In this document: positions 34,361 through 45,972 of the stretch, one piece after another
Layout: each line of letters opens with the position of its first letter
Position numbering within the stretch: position 1 is the stretch's first letter
From: Diphasiastrum complanatum
Taxonomy: Eukaryota; Streptophyta; Lycopodiopsida; Lycopodiales; Lycopodiaceae
Direction: 5' to 3'
Length of the DNA: 64,000 nt
NCBI GenBank assembly: GCA_029204225.1
Contig: CM055103.1
Coordinates: forward strand, 44,985,970-45,049,969
Notes under the pieces: model-generated
Database searches by the model: none
The model's input: only the letters and a program-made list of their open reading frames with translations
Told to the model about the DNA's origin: nothing
Made by a program: the position numbers and the translations under genes

Positions 34361-35550
34361 ACACCTTGTGATCTAAGGAAGAAGCTCAACTTCTAGAGTA
34401 TTAAATGTGTTTTATCAGTTGCACTACTTTAGATCATGCCTACAAGTTGTTCAATCCCATCGAGTTGAAGATATTCACTAACCGGGATGTCATCTTCATC
34501 GAAGATTAGTTTTAAGATCTCAAAGGAAAAGACAGTCCCCATGTAGCCGACCTGTCAGATTCTCCTGGCACATTAAACTTTCCAGTTCCTCAGTCGACTA
34601 TTCCCATTGAAGGTCCAAGCTCTTCTACTTTTGATGAACCAAAAATCAACGACGAATCAGAAGATGATGATTGAAATGATCAACTTTCTCTATTACCCAG
34701 AAGATCTTCAAGGACTAGCAGACCACCTGAGAGGTATATCGACGTGTCTGCAACCTATTTTGTTCATAAATCGACGTTTGTCCAAGAGGCACTTAGTCAG
34801 CCTGATTTAGATCTCTAAAAAAAAACTATGAATAAAGAGTATTCATCTCTTATCAAGAACTAGACATGGACAACTGTCGAATTACCTACTAGCAGAAATG
34901 TAGTTGATTGCAAATGGATTTTCAAAGTCAAATACAATGCAGATGGATGCATCAATAGGAGAAAGGCACGACTTGTCTCTAGAGGATTTTCTTAGGTATA
35001 CAACATCGATTACACTGATCCCTTCAGTCCAGTAGTCAAACATTCTTCTATTCAACTTTTGCTATCATTTGCCACTATAGCAGATTTGGAAATACATCAA
35101 ATGGATGTACAGACAACATATCTCAATGGAGTTATTGAAGAAGAAATTTATATGGTGTAACCCGAAGGTTATATTATCAAGGGTAAACACAATCATGTGT
35201 GTAAACTCTATAAGGCACTTTATGGCTTGAAGCAATCTGCTCGAGCAGGGTTTCAAAGAATCAATACTTTCTTTATTGTTCACGGCTACACACTTAGCTC
35301 TTTAGATTCAAATGTTTACTTCAAAGCAGTGCAGCAGTCTTTTATCATTATTACCTTATATGTGGATGATACATTGCTTTTCAGCAACAATACCGATCTG
35401 ATAAAAGAGGCCAAGACAATGCTATCTTCCGAATTTGACATGACCGATCTGGGCAAAGCTCATTCTGCCTTGGCATACAAATCCATAGAGACAAAATATA
35501 GAAGTTGGTCTACATTACACAACAAAGGTACATCTACAACATGTTAGTCA
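34361..35550 (+). pseudogene. Copia reverse transcriptase
   Basis: After a degenerate linker, RT can be read through VDCKWIFKVKYNADG (about 34,905), QMDVQTTYLNG (catalytic Asp near 35,104), LYKALYGLKQS (about 35,207) and the active-site LYVDDTLLFS (about 35,355-35,385). The block FDMTDLGKA is followed by a frameshift. Several TAG/TAA stops replace Gln or Trp codons. The domain order integrase-RT-RNase H confirms Ty1/copia. Confidence 0.85.
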
Positions 35551-35779
35551 GATATAATTTGATGAATTTCAAGTTAGCTCTCTTACCAATGGAACTGGGT
35601 CTCAAATTGTAAATGGACCAGTGTCCTTAAACATTTCATGAGAAGCAGTAGATGCGTGAGTATCCTTACTATTCTATTATATGATCTCTTATGTACATCA
35701 TGATCTCTACCACTTCAAACATAGCTTTTGCAGTCAGCTCTCTCAGTCAGTTTATGACTAATCCTGGTGTAACACATTG

Positions 35780-36345
35780 GTAAGCTCTTATCAGAGTCAT
35801 GAGATATCTTCGAGCTACTATGGACTTTTGCATTTGTTATAGAGCAGTCGGTAATAACAAACTCAATTTACTCAGTGGTTACATAGATGCAAGTTGGGCA
35901 GAAGATGTAGACATTCATAAATCCACTTTCGGATTTACATTCTTTCTCAACAATGGTCCAATTTCTTGGAACAGACGCAAGTCTTCAATAGTTTTATCTT
36001 CCACTGAATCAGAGTATATCGCAGCCTCTCAAGTTACAATGGAAGCAATTTGGTTGAGAAACTTATTCTTAGATATCAATCTGAATCAATATGCTCTGAC
36101 GACATTATTTGTGATAATCAAAGTTTCATTGCTTTATCAACCAATCCTAGATTTCATTCTAGGAATAAGCACATTGAACTGAAGTATCATTTCATCAGAA
36201 GCAAAGTTCTCAATGAAGAGATCAGATTGTAGTATTTTAGAACGCAAGATATGACAGTAGATATTTTTACCAAAGCATTAAGTTTGGAAGCACACAGAAG
36301 ATTTTGTGTAGAACTAAGTTTGAAGGTCAAGGCATTCAAGGATTC
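35780..36345 (+). pseudogene. Copia RNase H and C-terminus
   Basis: MRYLRATMDFCI leads to the RNase H blocks GYIDASWAEDVDIHKST, FFLNNGPISWNRRKSS and LSSTESEYIAASQ (about 35,876-36,035). The second half is in another frame: IICDNQSFIALSTNP, KHIELKYHFIRSK and MTVDIFTKALSLE. It ends shortly before the polypurine tract. One frameshift and a stop near 36,230 inactivate it. Confidence 0.85.
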
Positions 36346-36350
36346 AGATT

Positions 36351-36359
36351 AAGGAGGAG
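36351..36359 (+). promoter_or_regulatory. Polypurine tract
   Basis: AAGGAGGAG lies directly before the 3' LTR start TGTTGGAT. Confidence 0.75.
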
Positions 36360-37471
36360 TGTTGGATTATTCTCCTTCTTACTAATCGACTAATCGGTTT
36401 TAATTCTCATTCATTGTTTATCTAGTTCTACAAATTTTTTCGTATTTTTATACAGTTTCTAGAATTACAAGTGTTTTGCACAATCTGTAAAAATACACGA
36501 AGTTTGACAGTAGTGTCGTCTTTTTCGCATTTTTTGCCTGTCGGGAATTGCGAGTAAATATGCAAAGTCGCATTTTTCTCTTTTTCCAAAGTGATTCAAA
36601 TGTTAAGAAAATGACTCTGGCAAAGTGTGGGACAACCCTAAATCAGATTTAAGGACACTGTCAGGTTTTTCGCAAAATGTCGACACTGTTGTCTTTTTGC
36701 AACACTGTCGTCTGTGGCAGTTTTAGTTCATTTCTACAGAGTGAGAATTTTGGTTCATTTATGCAGACTTACGGCCAATTTTCACTACTTATCAACAATC
36801 AATTTTTGAGAAAGAATTGGATGAAATCTAGCGGACACTAGCCAACTAGCAATCGCATTTGATGACCTAATTGCTTAGTATATATAGCTATTTATATTCA
36901 TACATTTCATCAATCAATGAAAAAGCATTTGAATAGTTAGCTCTCTCTCTCTCTCAAGCATGTGAGCTTGAACACTCCTGAGCATTCTAGCTCACTTCTT
37001 AGAGTCGTTTTAGAGATCGCTATTGCGCTTACTGCTTATTAGCATCAAACTTACTTTTATTTTAGCCGCTCAGAGATAGCAGAGAGTACGCGGCTTCGAT
37101 CTGCAACTTATTGTACTCATTTACTTTTGTTTCGTTTTCATACTGAATCAATACTATCTTTTATTGCATTCAGGTTCGTCTCTGAATGTATGCCTTTCTT
37201 GTAGTTCTTCATGACTAACTATTTGTTTAGTGATTTGCAACTAATTATTTGTCTAGTGATTCGCGACAAATTATTTGTTTGATAATTCAATGCATTATTG
37301 TTTGGCTACGTAATCACTATAGTACTGATGATTTCAAAATTAGTTACTATAAGATCGAACGTGGTTTCTATCACTATTGTTTTGTTCTAAATTGATAGGC
37401 GTAGTCATGCATAGAGAAAGAGGAAGATAGTTTACTCCGCTACACACAATAATTTTTTTTTCTTGTCATTT
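36360..37471 (+). repeat. 3' LTR of plus copia element, broken
   Basis: It aligns with the 5' LTR (30,933 onward) through TATA (about 36,878), leader and the 27-bp unit, which is present three times here (37,206-37,285) against two in the 5' LTR. At 37,472 sequence of another LTR begins, and the expected last 130 bp ending TTTTGACA never appear, so the element's 3' end is lost. LTR divergence is clearly much greater than in the element at 45-51 kb, so this is an old insertion. Confidence 0.8.
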
Positions 37472-38260
37472 TGTTGGTTGACTCTGACGAATAACCAAGA
37501 TACTCGGATAGAGCAACTCAAGAGCACCTCTCACCTTAGACCAAGGAGGTCTCTGAGAAGACGAGACTAATAAAGACTGAGAGCCGAGTATGAGAGCCAA
37601 GAAATACTAGCTAGGAAAGACATTCAAGAACTATGTAAGCCTCATGGTGAATCTCGGAAGATGGAATGACCATGTAGGAACTAGTATTTCTAGGCAAATG
37701 TAATAAATGCAAGTAGACCCCTCTTAAAGAAAGTAGAGTGAGCGGCCACCTTTTGATGGTGACATCTAGTGGAGAGCATTATTCCACTTGTAATTTGTGA
37801 AATGTGGAAATTCCACTAGGATGCCACCTAAGGAGCTCTCTTGCTTATTTAAGAGACTCCCTCTTTGTGAAGAGGAGCTTTTTGCATTGTATCTACTCCA
37901 TGCTTAATAAGAAGATTTCCCATGAGTTTGATGCTACACTAAGCTCCTTGATCATGATGGTTTTCTTGAGTGATGCCCCTATGATCATGCCCTTCCATTC
38001 ATATTGTGTGTGGTTGTGGATCTAGAGTGGATTAGTTTTCTTGCTTTCCTAGTTGTGGATTAGATTTCATGTTTCCTTGTGGATTAATGTAGGAGCCAAC
38101 ATTCAAGTAAATTAAATAGGCTAGAAATGTGGCATAAATCTTGCATATTCTCTAACATTCTAGTTCTTGATGTTCTTGGGATGTCCAAGAATCAAAAGGC
38201 TGGTTAGTTTCTTGATTCTTGGACTTATAACATGCTGTAGATTAGTTTTTGTTGTTTGTT
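37472..38260 (+). repeat. LTR of a second family (called E), plus orientation
   Basis: The sequence starts TGTTGGTTGACTC and runs about 790 bp. The reverse complement of 52,305-53,097 matches it throughout (shared blocks include ACCTCTCACC, GAGAGCCGAG, GTCACCTTTTGATGG-like, TTGCTTATTTAAG and TTTCTTGATTCTTGGA), so it is a dispersed LTR-like repeat. A TATTTAAG promoter-like block lies near 37,842. Its first 75 bp are also embedded in the 5' copia LTR at 31,976-32,050. No PBS was recognised at its end. Confidence 0.65.
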
Positions 38261-38304
38261 TTGTCAATTAATGCAAGTAAAGTAGTGTAGGATTTGATTT
38301 TAGT

Positions 38305-39420
38305 TCATTTTGCAATGATCTGTTTTAGCATTCTGTTTTTAAGTGCCATAATAATGTCCAACCGTGTTGCAAGAAGAGCAATTTTTGGGCATTCTTGGTG
38401 TGCTTGCATGGTAGAATGATCATTTTGTTGTGAGGTCCTTGATGTTGTATACTCCCTCTTGATCCCATGCTCATCACAAAAGGCCTTGAACTTGGTATAT
38501 ATGTACTCACCACCATTGTCACTCCTTAAGCACTTTGATCCTTGTGGAAAATTGGTTCTCCCTTGCATTCTTGAACTTGATAAAGACATCATACACTTCA
38601 TCCTTGCTCTTTAGTAGATAGACTCAACAAAATCTACTGAAATCATCAAAGTTATGTATATCTTAGCTCCACTATTGCTAATTGTAAATCCATGAATATC
38701 CAAATGTACAAGTTGAAAAGGCTTTGTAGATCTGGAAGTAGACCTAGCATAAGGTAGTCTATGTGACTTAGACAAAGCACAAGACTCACAAACATGATTG
38801 AAGCCACTTAAGGAACTTGGAATACCTATCACAACCTTCTTTCTATCCATTACCTCCAATGACTTGAAGTTGAGGTGTCCATCCTTTTATGCCAAACCTC
38901 TTGAATAGGTATTTGCTCTCTTGCAACACATCCAATCTGGTTAGCAATAACACAAGCATCTAGTTTGAAAAACTTCCCTTGTCTTTTACCTTTTCCAATC
39001 AAAACATCCTTCCATCAAACTCAACCTTGAGGCCTTTACTTAGCATTTGACTCACACTAAACAAATTCTTGGTAATAGATGTAATAAACAAGACATCTTC
39101 CAAATGAACATTCCCCTTTGTACAAAGAGAAATAGGAATTGTGCCAATCCCTTTGATTGCACACTCACCATCATTGGCCGTGTAGATCACCCTCTTGTCA
39201 TCTCCATATGCCAACAAAGAAGTGAAGTACTCTTTGTGAAAAGTCATGTGTGAACTTGTTCCTCTATCAATCGACCAACTTATCTAGATTTCCATCATTA
39301 GAAAGCATACATGAAGACATCACAAAAGCATCATCATTTGCATCTTAAACATCCAAACCATCCTCATCAAGAGTAAGATTACCTCGTAAATCCTCATTCG
39401 CTTGCATAAAACCAAGTGTT
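38305..39420 (-). pseudogene. Copia protease-integrase fragment
   Basis: The minus frames read, in order, a gag-protease spacer, the protease region (active site DRGTSSHMTFHKEY, about 39,260; DSG expected), TANDGECAIKGIGTIPISL and ITKNLFSVSQML. These are followed by the integrase zinc domain CESCALSKSHRLPYARS, VHLDIHGF and KCLRSDNGGEY. The sequence is very close to the intact polyprotein at 47.1 kb and belongs to that family. The integrase stops before a proper catalytic Glu (QQNDHST replaces QQNGVAE). It is bounded by the E LTR on one side and a gag-like frame on the other. Confidence 0.8.
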
Positions 39421-39479
39421 TATTTGCTGCAAAAACTGTTCAAAAAATTGAGATCTCCTAACAGCCTCTTATATTCTAG

Positions 39480-40404
39480 CACACTTGAGAACCTCTTGTG
39501 TATCCTGCTTGCTTTGTTGTTTCATCGTCAGCGTCCTTGAGCTTATTGCATTTCCTAGGGCTTCAAATATCTGGAACCGCAATATATTGCCAATTGCAAA
39601 TTATAGTGGTCTCAAATATTGTCGTACCCCTTGTATAAAACCGAACTCCTGCAAGTCTTCAATCATTGAGACATATCGAGAAGACATAAATGTCGCTCTA
39701 TAGTAGAGTCAGGCCTCGATCCCAAAAACACTTTTGATTCATAAGGAATGCCATGGATCAACAATAATCGGCACTTTCTTGAACGCATACGTCAACACTA
39801 GGCTTATATTTGTGGACAAAGTCTAGTAGCTGTAGCCTCAACTCATCGTACGTTGAGCTTTCTGAAATTTTTGAAATCATTGGCCAATTGATAGCTTCAC
39901 CTCTTGGTTGTTCCATTGGCCATGGATCTCTTCTTTTAAAAGGTTGTCGGGCATGTAAAAGGGATCAACCCTTTTCCAAGACAATGCCCTCAGGCACTCT
40001 TGCAACCTCCTATTGTCTTTTGAGATTTTGTTTCTCCATTTTGGTTGTGGCTACATGGCTGCAATAACATTTGACCTTGATGGGTATTGTCCTTGAACCA
40101 GGTCTTCTTTTCCACCTCTCATGGATCGAGGATATTTCTTCATGAATTTTTTGGATTCTCGGGTATCGGCCATCTTAGGCTTTGGCTCAATCTGTTGGGT
40201 TGCCTTTGGCTTTTGCGGATGCCTTGCCAGATACTCGTCAAATGTCTTGGCACTTTTGTCTTCTCTTCCAGCTCTTCCACTAGTTGAGGGCTCAGCTTCA
40301 CTAGTGTTGAAACCTACAGATGGCGGTGAGAAACTTTGTCTCACCCCCAAGTAGTTGTGCATCGCATTCCCCTTAAACCGGGTGTGAGACCAACTGCTAG
40401 CCAT
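39480..40404 (-). pseudogene. Unassigned gag-like frame (copy B)
   Basis: The frame starts MASSWSHTRFKG at 40,404, has a Lys/Pro-rich part (KPKATQQIEPKPK), a stop after IAAM, then continues with KWRNKISKDNRRLQ and ends with VQESADYC-SMAFLM followed by CFWDRGL (about 39,735-39,790). The last motif recurs in copy A (41.7-44.9 kb) as VQESAIYCLSIAFLV and CYWGKGL, so the two are related. I do not recognise the family; it may be gag or an accessory protein of a gypsy element. Its start abuts, head to head, a plus-strand gypsy RT. Confidence 0.5.
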
Positions 40405-40760
40405 CCCTATCGATGCAATCCGATCTACAAGGCCAAAATGAAAAAAAATTACAATGCTTGTTAGACGAAGGATTCATCTATGAAATTGAACATACTAATG
40501 AGTGGGTTTTCACAATCGTCATCGTTCCTAAGAAAAATGGAAAACTCCGCATTCATTGACTTTAAGAAACTTAATGCTGTCATAGAATGTGATCATTTTT
40601 CATTACCTTTTGGAGAATCCATATTAGAAAATCTAGCAAAAGATGAGGCCTACTCATTCTTAGATGGCTTTAGCGGCTACAACATAATTAAAATTGCTGA
40701 AGAAGATTAACATAAAACTGCTTTTGCCACAGAATGGAGAACATTCTGTTGGAAAGTATT
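40396..40760 (+). pseudogene. Ty3/gypsy reverse transcriptase fragment
   Basis: The plus strand reads PYRCNPIYKAK, then LLDEGFIYEIEHTNEW, VPKKNGKLRI, DFKKLNAV, AYSFLDGFSGY and HKTAFATEWRTF, all standard gypsy RT fingers and palm blocks. One frameshift and two stops are present, and the catalytic YxDD is missing because an LTR begins at 40,757. Only the N-terminal half of RT remains. Confidence 0.8.
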
Positions 40761-41717
40761 TGCTGAGTTTCTGCTTATCATAGATATTGTTTGGGAATGG
40801 GCTCAACCACGAATGACAACTTATCAAATATCTTTGCAGTACAATGGTAGTGTAATGGTGATATACCTTGCTTGTCAATCAGTACATCTATGACCTAATC
40901 TCGATCAAAACTGATAATGGATGCTCAACTTGAATTTGGATCTATCAGAACTCAAATATCTACGTTCTTACAAAATGCATATTATTACTAATCCAAACTA
41001 AGTAAGGAACAGTGGATAAAAATGAAATTAATCCTACTGAAAACATCTAAACAACAAACTTAAATCTAACTAAGAACAATAAGAACTTACAAAGTACTTA
41101 TTACAAATATCACTTAACATTTCTAACAAGAACTCTTCAGGGAGTCAAGCACAAAGTAGCATCAGATTAGAATGACTATGATTTGCCACCAAGCCCTGCA
41201 CATCTGCCTGATTCTAATCACAAAACCAAACTTGAAGAGAAAGAATCAACAAAACACATTCATGCACAAGTACCCAAACTCAATGCATGAAAATGAGTAT
41301 AGATTGAAATGCACATGGAGGGATTTTCAATTATCAGTTCAACAACATCTCATTACAATATCTAGTGCTTGGAAACTTGTGAAGGAGGTCCTCCTATTTA
41401 CTCTACAAGTGGTGAACCCAATCCTATAACATTTTGGATTCCACCTCTTGACTTGCATAAATCAAGAAAATCATCACCTAACTTACACAATTTAGGGAGG
41501 TCTCTTCAAGAAAAACATATCTCAAGTTGAGAGGGCCATTTACTAACTCCCACATGGTTTTCCATCTTTCGGAAATTACCATGGGGCTCACAAATTGTAC
41601 AATTAGCATGAGTTATTCTCGTGCTCTCAGACTTAGCTCTCAACTTCATCTATACTAGAAGCCCTTTTGAGTGATGAGGCACTGCATCGACACCTCGGGG
41701 CATGGCATCAGCTAACA
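40757..41717 (-). repeat. Gypsy LTR (family F), minus orientation (961 bp)
   Basis: Read on the minus strand, it starts TGTTAGCTGATGCC and ends AGCAAATA. It is the reverse complement of the LTR at 54,957-55,933 over its whole length, which there is followed by a PBS and gag. Flanking pentamers (GAAAG and TTATC) do not match, so it is not a clean solo LTR. On its inner side no leader follows; gypsy RT of opposite strand is adjacent. Confidence 0.8.
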
Positions 41718-44700
41718 TTATCCTCCCATATAGTGTTTCAGGTCGCACTGCATTGCTTCAGCTTTGACATGTGGTTCTTTAAAAGGCATAGATCTGTGCT
41801 TGCCTAAATCCAAGAACTTATTGGTTTTGTTATTGTGCGTCTCGGCAAAACTTCAATGTCGCAGCAACTTATCAGGACAGCCCTACGTAACCGAGAGCCT
41901 CTTGTTTGTCTTTCTCAGCTTTCCTTCGGTCAAGAGATTTCTCATAGTCGACCTTCCTTCTGATGGCTTCAAATGTGATGAATCTTGTTTTACTCCCAAT
42001 GGAATAGGACCTAGGTACAGCTTCATTCCAAGACTGGAAGAAAATGCTACTCGAAAATAAAGCCTTGCCAACATTAGATGTGCATCTTCCATTTGAAAGG
42101 GTTGATTAATGTCCAACCTTATGGGTGGTAGCCCTTTACCCCAGTAGCATTCTTATGTCACAAGAAATGCTATGGATAAGCAATAGATTGCACTTTCTTG
42201 GACTATGGTATCTGCACTTCCTCTATAAGCGTATCCAAACTTTAGTAGTGCAGCTCGATACCTTTCATGAGATGAGCTGAGTCAACTCCTGGAATTATAG
42301 GCCAATTGACCTGTCACTTGACTAGGTCGCTCGCTTGTCGATGGCTCAGCTACGTCCGTGTCTTGCCTGGGCAAAAATCTTCTTGTCTCGGGTTGATCCG
42401 CCAGGAAGTCATCATCACCCCCCATGTTGGTGTTAGTTTCTGGAAGGTCAGGGATGGAATGATTAGGAGAGAGGGGTGCGGGGGTGATAGGTTTAGGAGG
42501 AGGTGGGATTAACAAATTATGTGCTGCACCGGGGGAGTGGAGTTGTTGGAGAAACTCAACCCGTCGGGATTTGTAGGTGTCACCTGGGCCTTTTGATGGG
42601 CCTATTATTTTGCTAGGAGGTGATGGAGAGAGAGAAGATGAAAGAATCGGGTAAGTTGGAATGAATGTTTCGGAAAAGTTGAAAGCAGAGTAGGAGGAGG
42701 GGTTAGAAGTGGGAGGAGATTGAAAAACAGGTCTAGAAACAGCCTCGGCTCTCTGGCCACCCGATCTCGAGCTACCGTCTGAAGGGTGGGTTTGCCAGTC
42801 TTGATTCCCTACTCCATCATTCCCATCATCATCCCATGTCTTTGTTGATTGAGCGTCTGCTTGGGCCTTGCACGTCGTGTCCCATAATTGGTTCACCTTG
42901 TCCAAGACTTGCTGCAGGGCCTTCATGGTGTCTTTCAGCTGCTTCTGGGACTCAAGGATGATCTTCTCTTGCTTGGCCACAATGTTTTTGAAAATTTTTC
43001 TTTTCGGCTTCTCGTTCTTGGATTAACCGCACTTATTTCTCCATCCGGATGGTTGAGGCCTGTGGGGCCTGGAATCGAATGTCCTCAAGCTTGACTAGAG
43101 GAGCATCGATTGTCATTGCACCGGATGATCCATCTCGTACTTGGTCGATTTGGACCATTTGGTGCTTCAGTTGTTGCTGGACCTCTTTCAGAGTGGATTT
43201 CTGCCTAGCCATCACGAATCTGGCTTTCACTATCTCTTTTTTTTTTCTTTGGCCAGCCTTTGATATCGCACAATTTTTTGGTCTTGATGCTGGACCTTGC
43301 TCTCGAGCATTTGATACTGGCTCACCAACCAATGCATGTGGTAGCTCATTTTGGATAGGCCTATCATCGAGCGGTTGGCTGTTTTAGTGAGCTTTTCAGG
43401 GTTAGTGAGAATTGGGTACTGATCTGGAGTGTGGAATGGTGAGGTTAAACCAAAAAATAAGCGTTGTGTTAGAGCTGAAGATGGAAGTGGAGGTGGAGGT
43501 AGTGGAGGGATGATGTTAGTAGCTGTTGTGGTGGTGGTGGTGGTTAGTGCAGGGGTCAGACTTCTTCCTGGATGGCTCGTCATCACTTATTTCCATCAGG
43601 TCTACAACATCAAAATATTGCGATGTGTCCAATGTGTGGACTTGTTGGGCCTGTGGTTGTTGAGCCACTTCCGTGACCTAGGGATTGGATATCCCCACTT
43701 CTCTCCCCCCCAAAACTTGTGCCAGTGGTGATGTTGGTGGCATTGGCGTAGTAATGAGTGTGGGTGGGGTGGTTACTTGATCTGGCGGACCTGTGACTTG
43801 AGATATTGTCATGTCAGGTGCCTGTGTAGAGGTAGTTGCTCCATCACCCCCGTCGATGACATGTGAGGGTGATGAGTGTGGTTCTGAGGCCGTGGATGAG
43901 CTTCCATTGTCTAAGGTGGAACCATCTGAAGCTGATCTCACTGGTGATGTGAAGCTTCTTTTGCATCCTTTGTTGCCTTGTGTCTGGCAACTGGGCCTTG
44001 GAGGTATCGGCCTCTTGAGCTCCGAAGGTTGTAGCTGCTTGTGAGTCCGGTTGTGGGCTTGTTTGCTTCTGTACCAGAGGGAGAATACTGGTGTTTACTC
44101 GTTTAGACTGGGATGACGATGGTGAAGTTGCCCTTGATCTTGCACGCTTGGACTTTGTTGACTCAATGGGAATTTCCCATGCCTTGTCCGCAAGCTGCAA
44201 GTGTTGTTGAAGCTTTGGCCCATTCTGTACTTGGTGAAGAGTGATATCTATCAAGAGATATCCAAGTACTGTTGTCTGCTGCTTGTTCTTAATGCACTCA
44301 TGAAGACAGTTCAAAACAAACTGTGCCCAGTCATAGAGATTCTGGGAATGCAGTCCTGAATCTGCCATCATGTGAAACAGGGACATGGGTACCCTCTGCA
44401 ACTTTGTTCTTGGTCATTGTGTGCACTTTGTCAAGTACGCACATGCCGCTTGTAGTTGTGGGTCATTGATTGCTTCGACTCGATGCCCATCCTTGTTTTT
44501 CCACTTGGCCACAGATGGGTCGATGAATTTGAAATATGTTGTCTGTTCGATTTTTTTAATTGTCCTCGTGATAGCATTGGGTCCTCTTGGTAACCCAAAA
44601 GGTTGCAAGTCGACTGGTGCAAATGATATGTTGTAAACATAGTTCCTCATAGGAGGAACTATGAGCTGGCACGACCTTGTTGTAGCATTGTAGTTGGCAT

Positions 44701-44887
44701 ATATCATATGCACGAGGTACAAGCTTTGATACCCTGTCAGGACTGGCATATGGAACTCAATGGCTTGAAAGAAGGATGTTGCCTATTGATACCAATGTTG
44801 CAATTCAGTCATATCCAATTTGGACAATTGGATGTCGAGCTTATTGGCATCAGGGTCATCAGAACTGGAGGCAGGGTTGGTAGACAT
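41718..44887 (-). pseudogene. Unassigned gag-like retroelement protein (copy A)
   Basis: The frame starts MSTNPASSSDDPDANKLD at 44,887. After a TAG it continues MPVLTGYQSLYLVHMIY, then after a TGA (near 44,413) QRVPMSLFHMMADSGLH and a basic Ser-rich part. A Pro/Thr-rich region and a coiled coil (43,330-42,880: KSTLKEVQQQLKHQ, KQLKDTMKALQQVL) follow. A second Pro-rich stretch leads to the C-terminal VQESAIYCLSIAFLV and CYWGKGLPPIRLDI (about 42,130-42,220). I cannot name the family. The leader minisatellite directly upstream, and its relatives beside gypsy pol, suggest a gypsy-associated gag or accessory protein. Frames change at least four times. Confidence 0.5.
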
Positions 44888-44924
44888 GATGAAAAAACTG
44901 GGAAATAAGAATCTAGAAAAAGGG

Positions 44925-45305
44925 TGTCGGTTGAGATTTCAGACAGGGTTAATAGGCGTCGGTTGAGATTTGAGCGGAGGGTGTCAGTTGGGTTTTGATC
45001 GGAGGGTGCCGGTTGAGTTTTGATCGGAGAGTGTCGGTTGGGATGAGAGTGGAGGGCATCGGTTGAGATGCAATGGAAAGATGTCGGCTGAGATGCAATG
45101 GAAAGGCGTCGACTGAAGTGTAATGGAAAGGTGTCGGCTGAGAGTGATGGTGGGAAAGGAATGGACTGTGAAGATCTAAGGTTGGGAAGAAGGTGTGTGA
45201 AAGTGAAGGTGTTGTGGAAAGAAGGGTATGGAAGATGTGTGGAAAACAAAGTATGGTGTGAACAATGGAAGGTAGAAGTTTCGAAAAAGAAGATATTGGT
45301 ATATG
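44925..45305 (-). repeat. Leader minisatellite, CTCAACCGAC units
   Basis: Nine copies of a unit of about 24-28 bp with core CTCAACCGAC (seen on the plus strand as GTCGGTTGAG) run from about 44,936 to 45,145. They end about 40 bp before the gag-like start at 44,887. The core is the same as in the 14.6-15.2 kb array. The remaining leader up to 45,305 is interrupted by the intact copia and resumes at 51,742. Confidence 0.8.
45301..45305. repeat. Target site duplication, left copy
   Basis: ATATG directly precedes the 5' LTR and is repeated at 51,737-51,741 after the 3' LTR. Confidence 0.95.
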
Positions 45306-45960
45306 TGTGAAAATTGTCAACATTTCCTAGCTAGTTTGAGGCCTAAATTGGCTAAAATTGTAAATAGTTTTGGTTCTGGAGTTTCACACGTGTGAACCAG
45401 GCCACAATGTTTTTATTTACTGTATTTTTTCAGTATGATGAAGTGTCAAACTTCATACCCTTCAAAATGAGACCATTTTGATGTATTTTGGTCATATAAG
45501 CCATTTTTAGCTATTTTTCCTATATAGGGAATATCTAGGGTCAAGTACCTTCTAGAGAGAGGAGAGAGAGTCATCTTCCTCATCCATAAATAGTAGGGAA
45601 GTCGTGGAGAACAGGTTGGAGAAACCTTTTGTATGCTTCATTGAGATCAATAGATCATTGTCATTGTTTCTTCCTCCATTGAGAGCATTGTTGTGTGTAT
45701 TGTCTTCAAGCTATTGTGTATGATCTTAGGTGCTTTCCAAAAGTGATAGGCTGATGTATTATGGACTGTATAATGCTATTTTGGGCCGAACTTGATGTTT
45801 ATGGAAGTTTCCATTTGTGATAAATGCTTTTTGATCAAGTTCTTTGCATTCTAGGTAGCATAGAATGTGTTGCCAATTCCTAGCTTATGTAGTTTGGAGT
45901 GCAAGCATTCAAGCCAATGATCTTGGAGTTTAGATCCACTTAGGATCTGTATTTTTCACA
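45306..45960 (+). repeat. 5' LTR (655 bp)
   Basis: It starts TGTGAAAATTG and ends TTTTTCACA (inverted termini). It carries a TATA-like CTATATAGG (about 45,520) and the 14-bp palindrome TTCACACGTGTGAA (45,383-45,396), whose arms repeat the LTR terminal sequence. Differences from the 3' LTR are GAGAAACC vs GAGGAACC and two substitutions in GGCCGAACTT vs GGCCTCACTT. Confidence 0.97.
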
Positions 45961-45972
45961 TGGTATCAGAGC
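45961..45972 (+). promoter_or_regulatory. Primer binding site (tRNA-Met)
   Basis: TGGTATCAGAGC abuts the 5' LTR with no gap, the canonical copia PBS. Confidence 0.97.

Noticed and set aside
40757-41717. Clean solo LTR
   Set aside because: Flanking pentamers (GAAAG and TTATC) do not match, so a simple solo LTR with target duplication is not supported.
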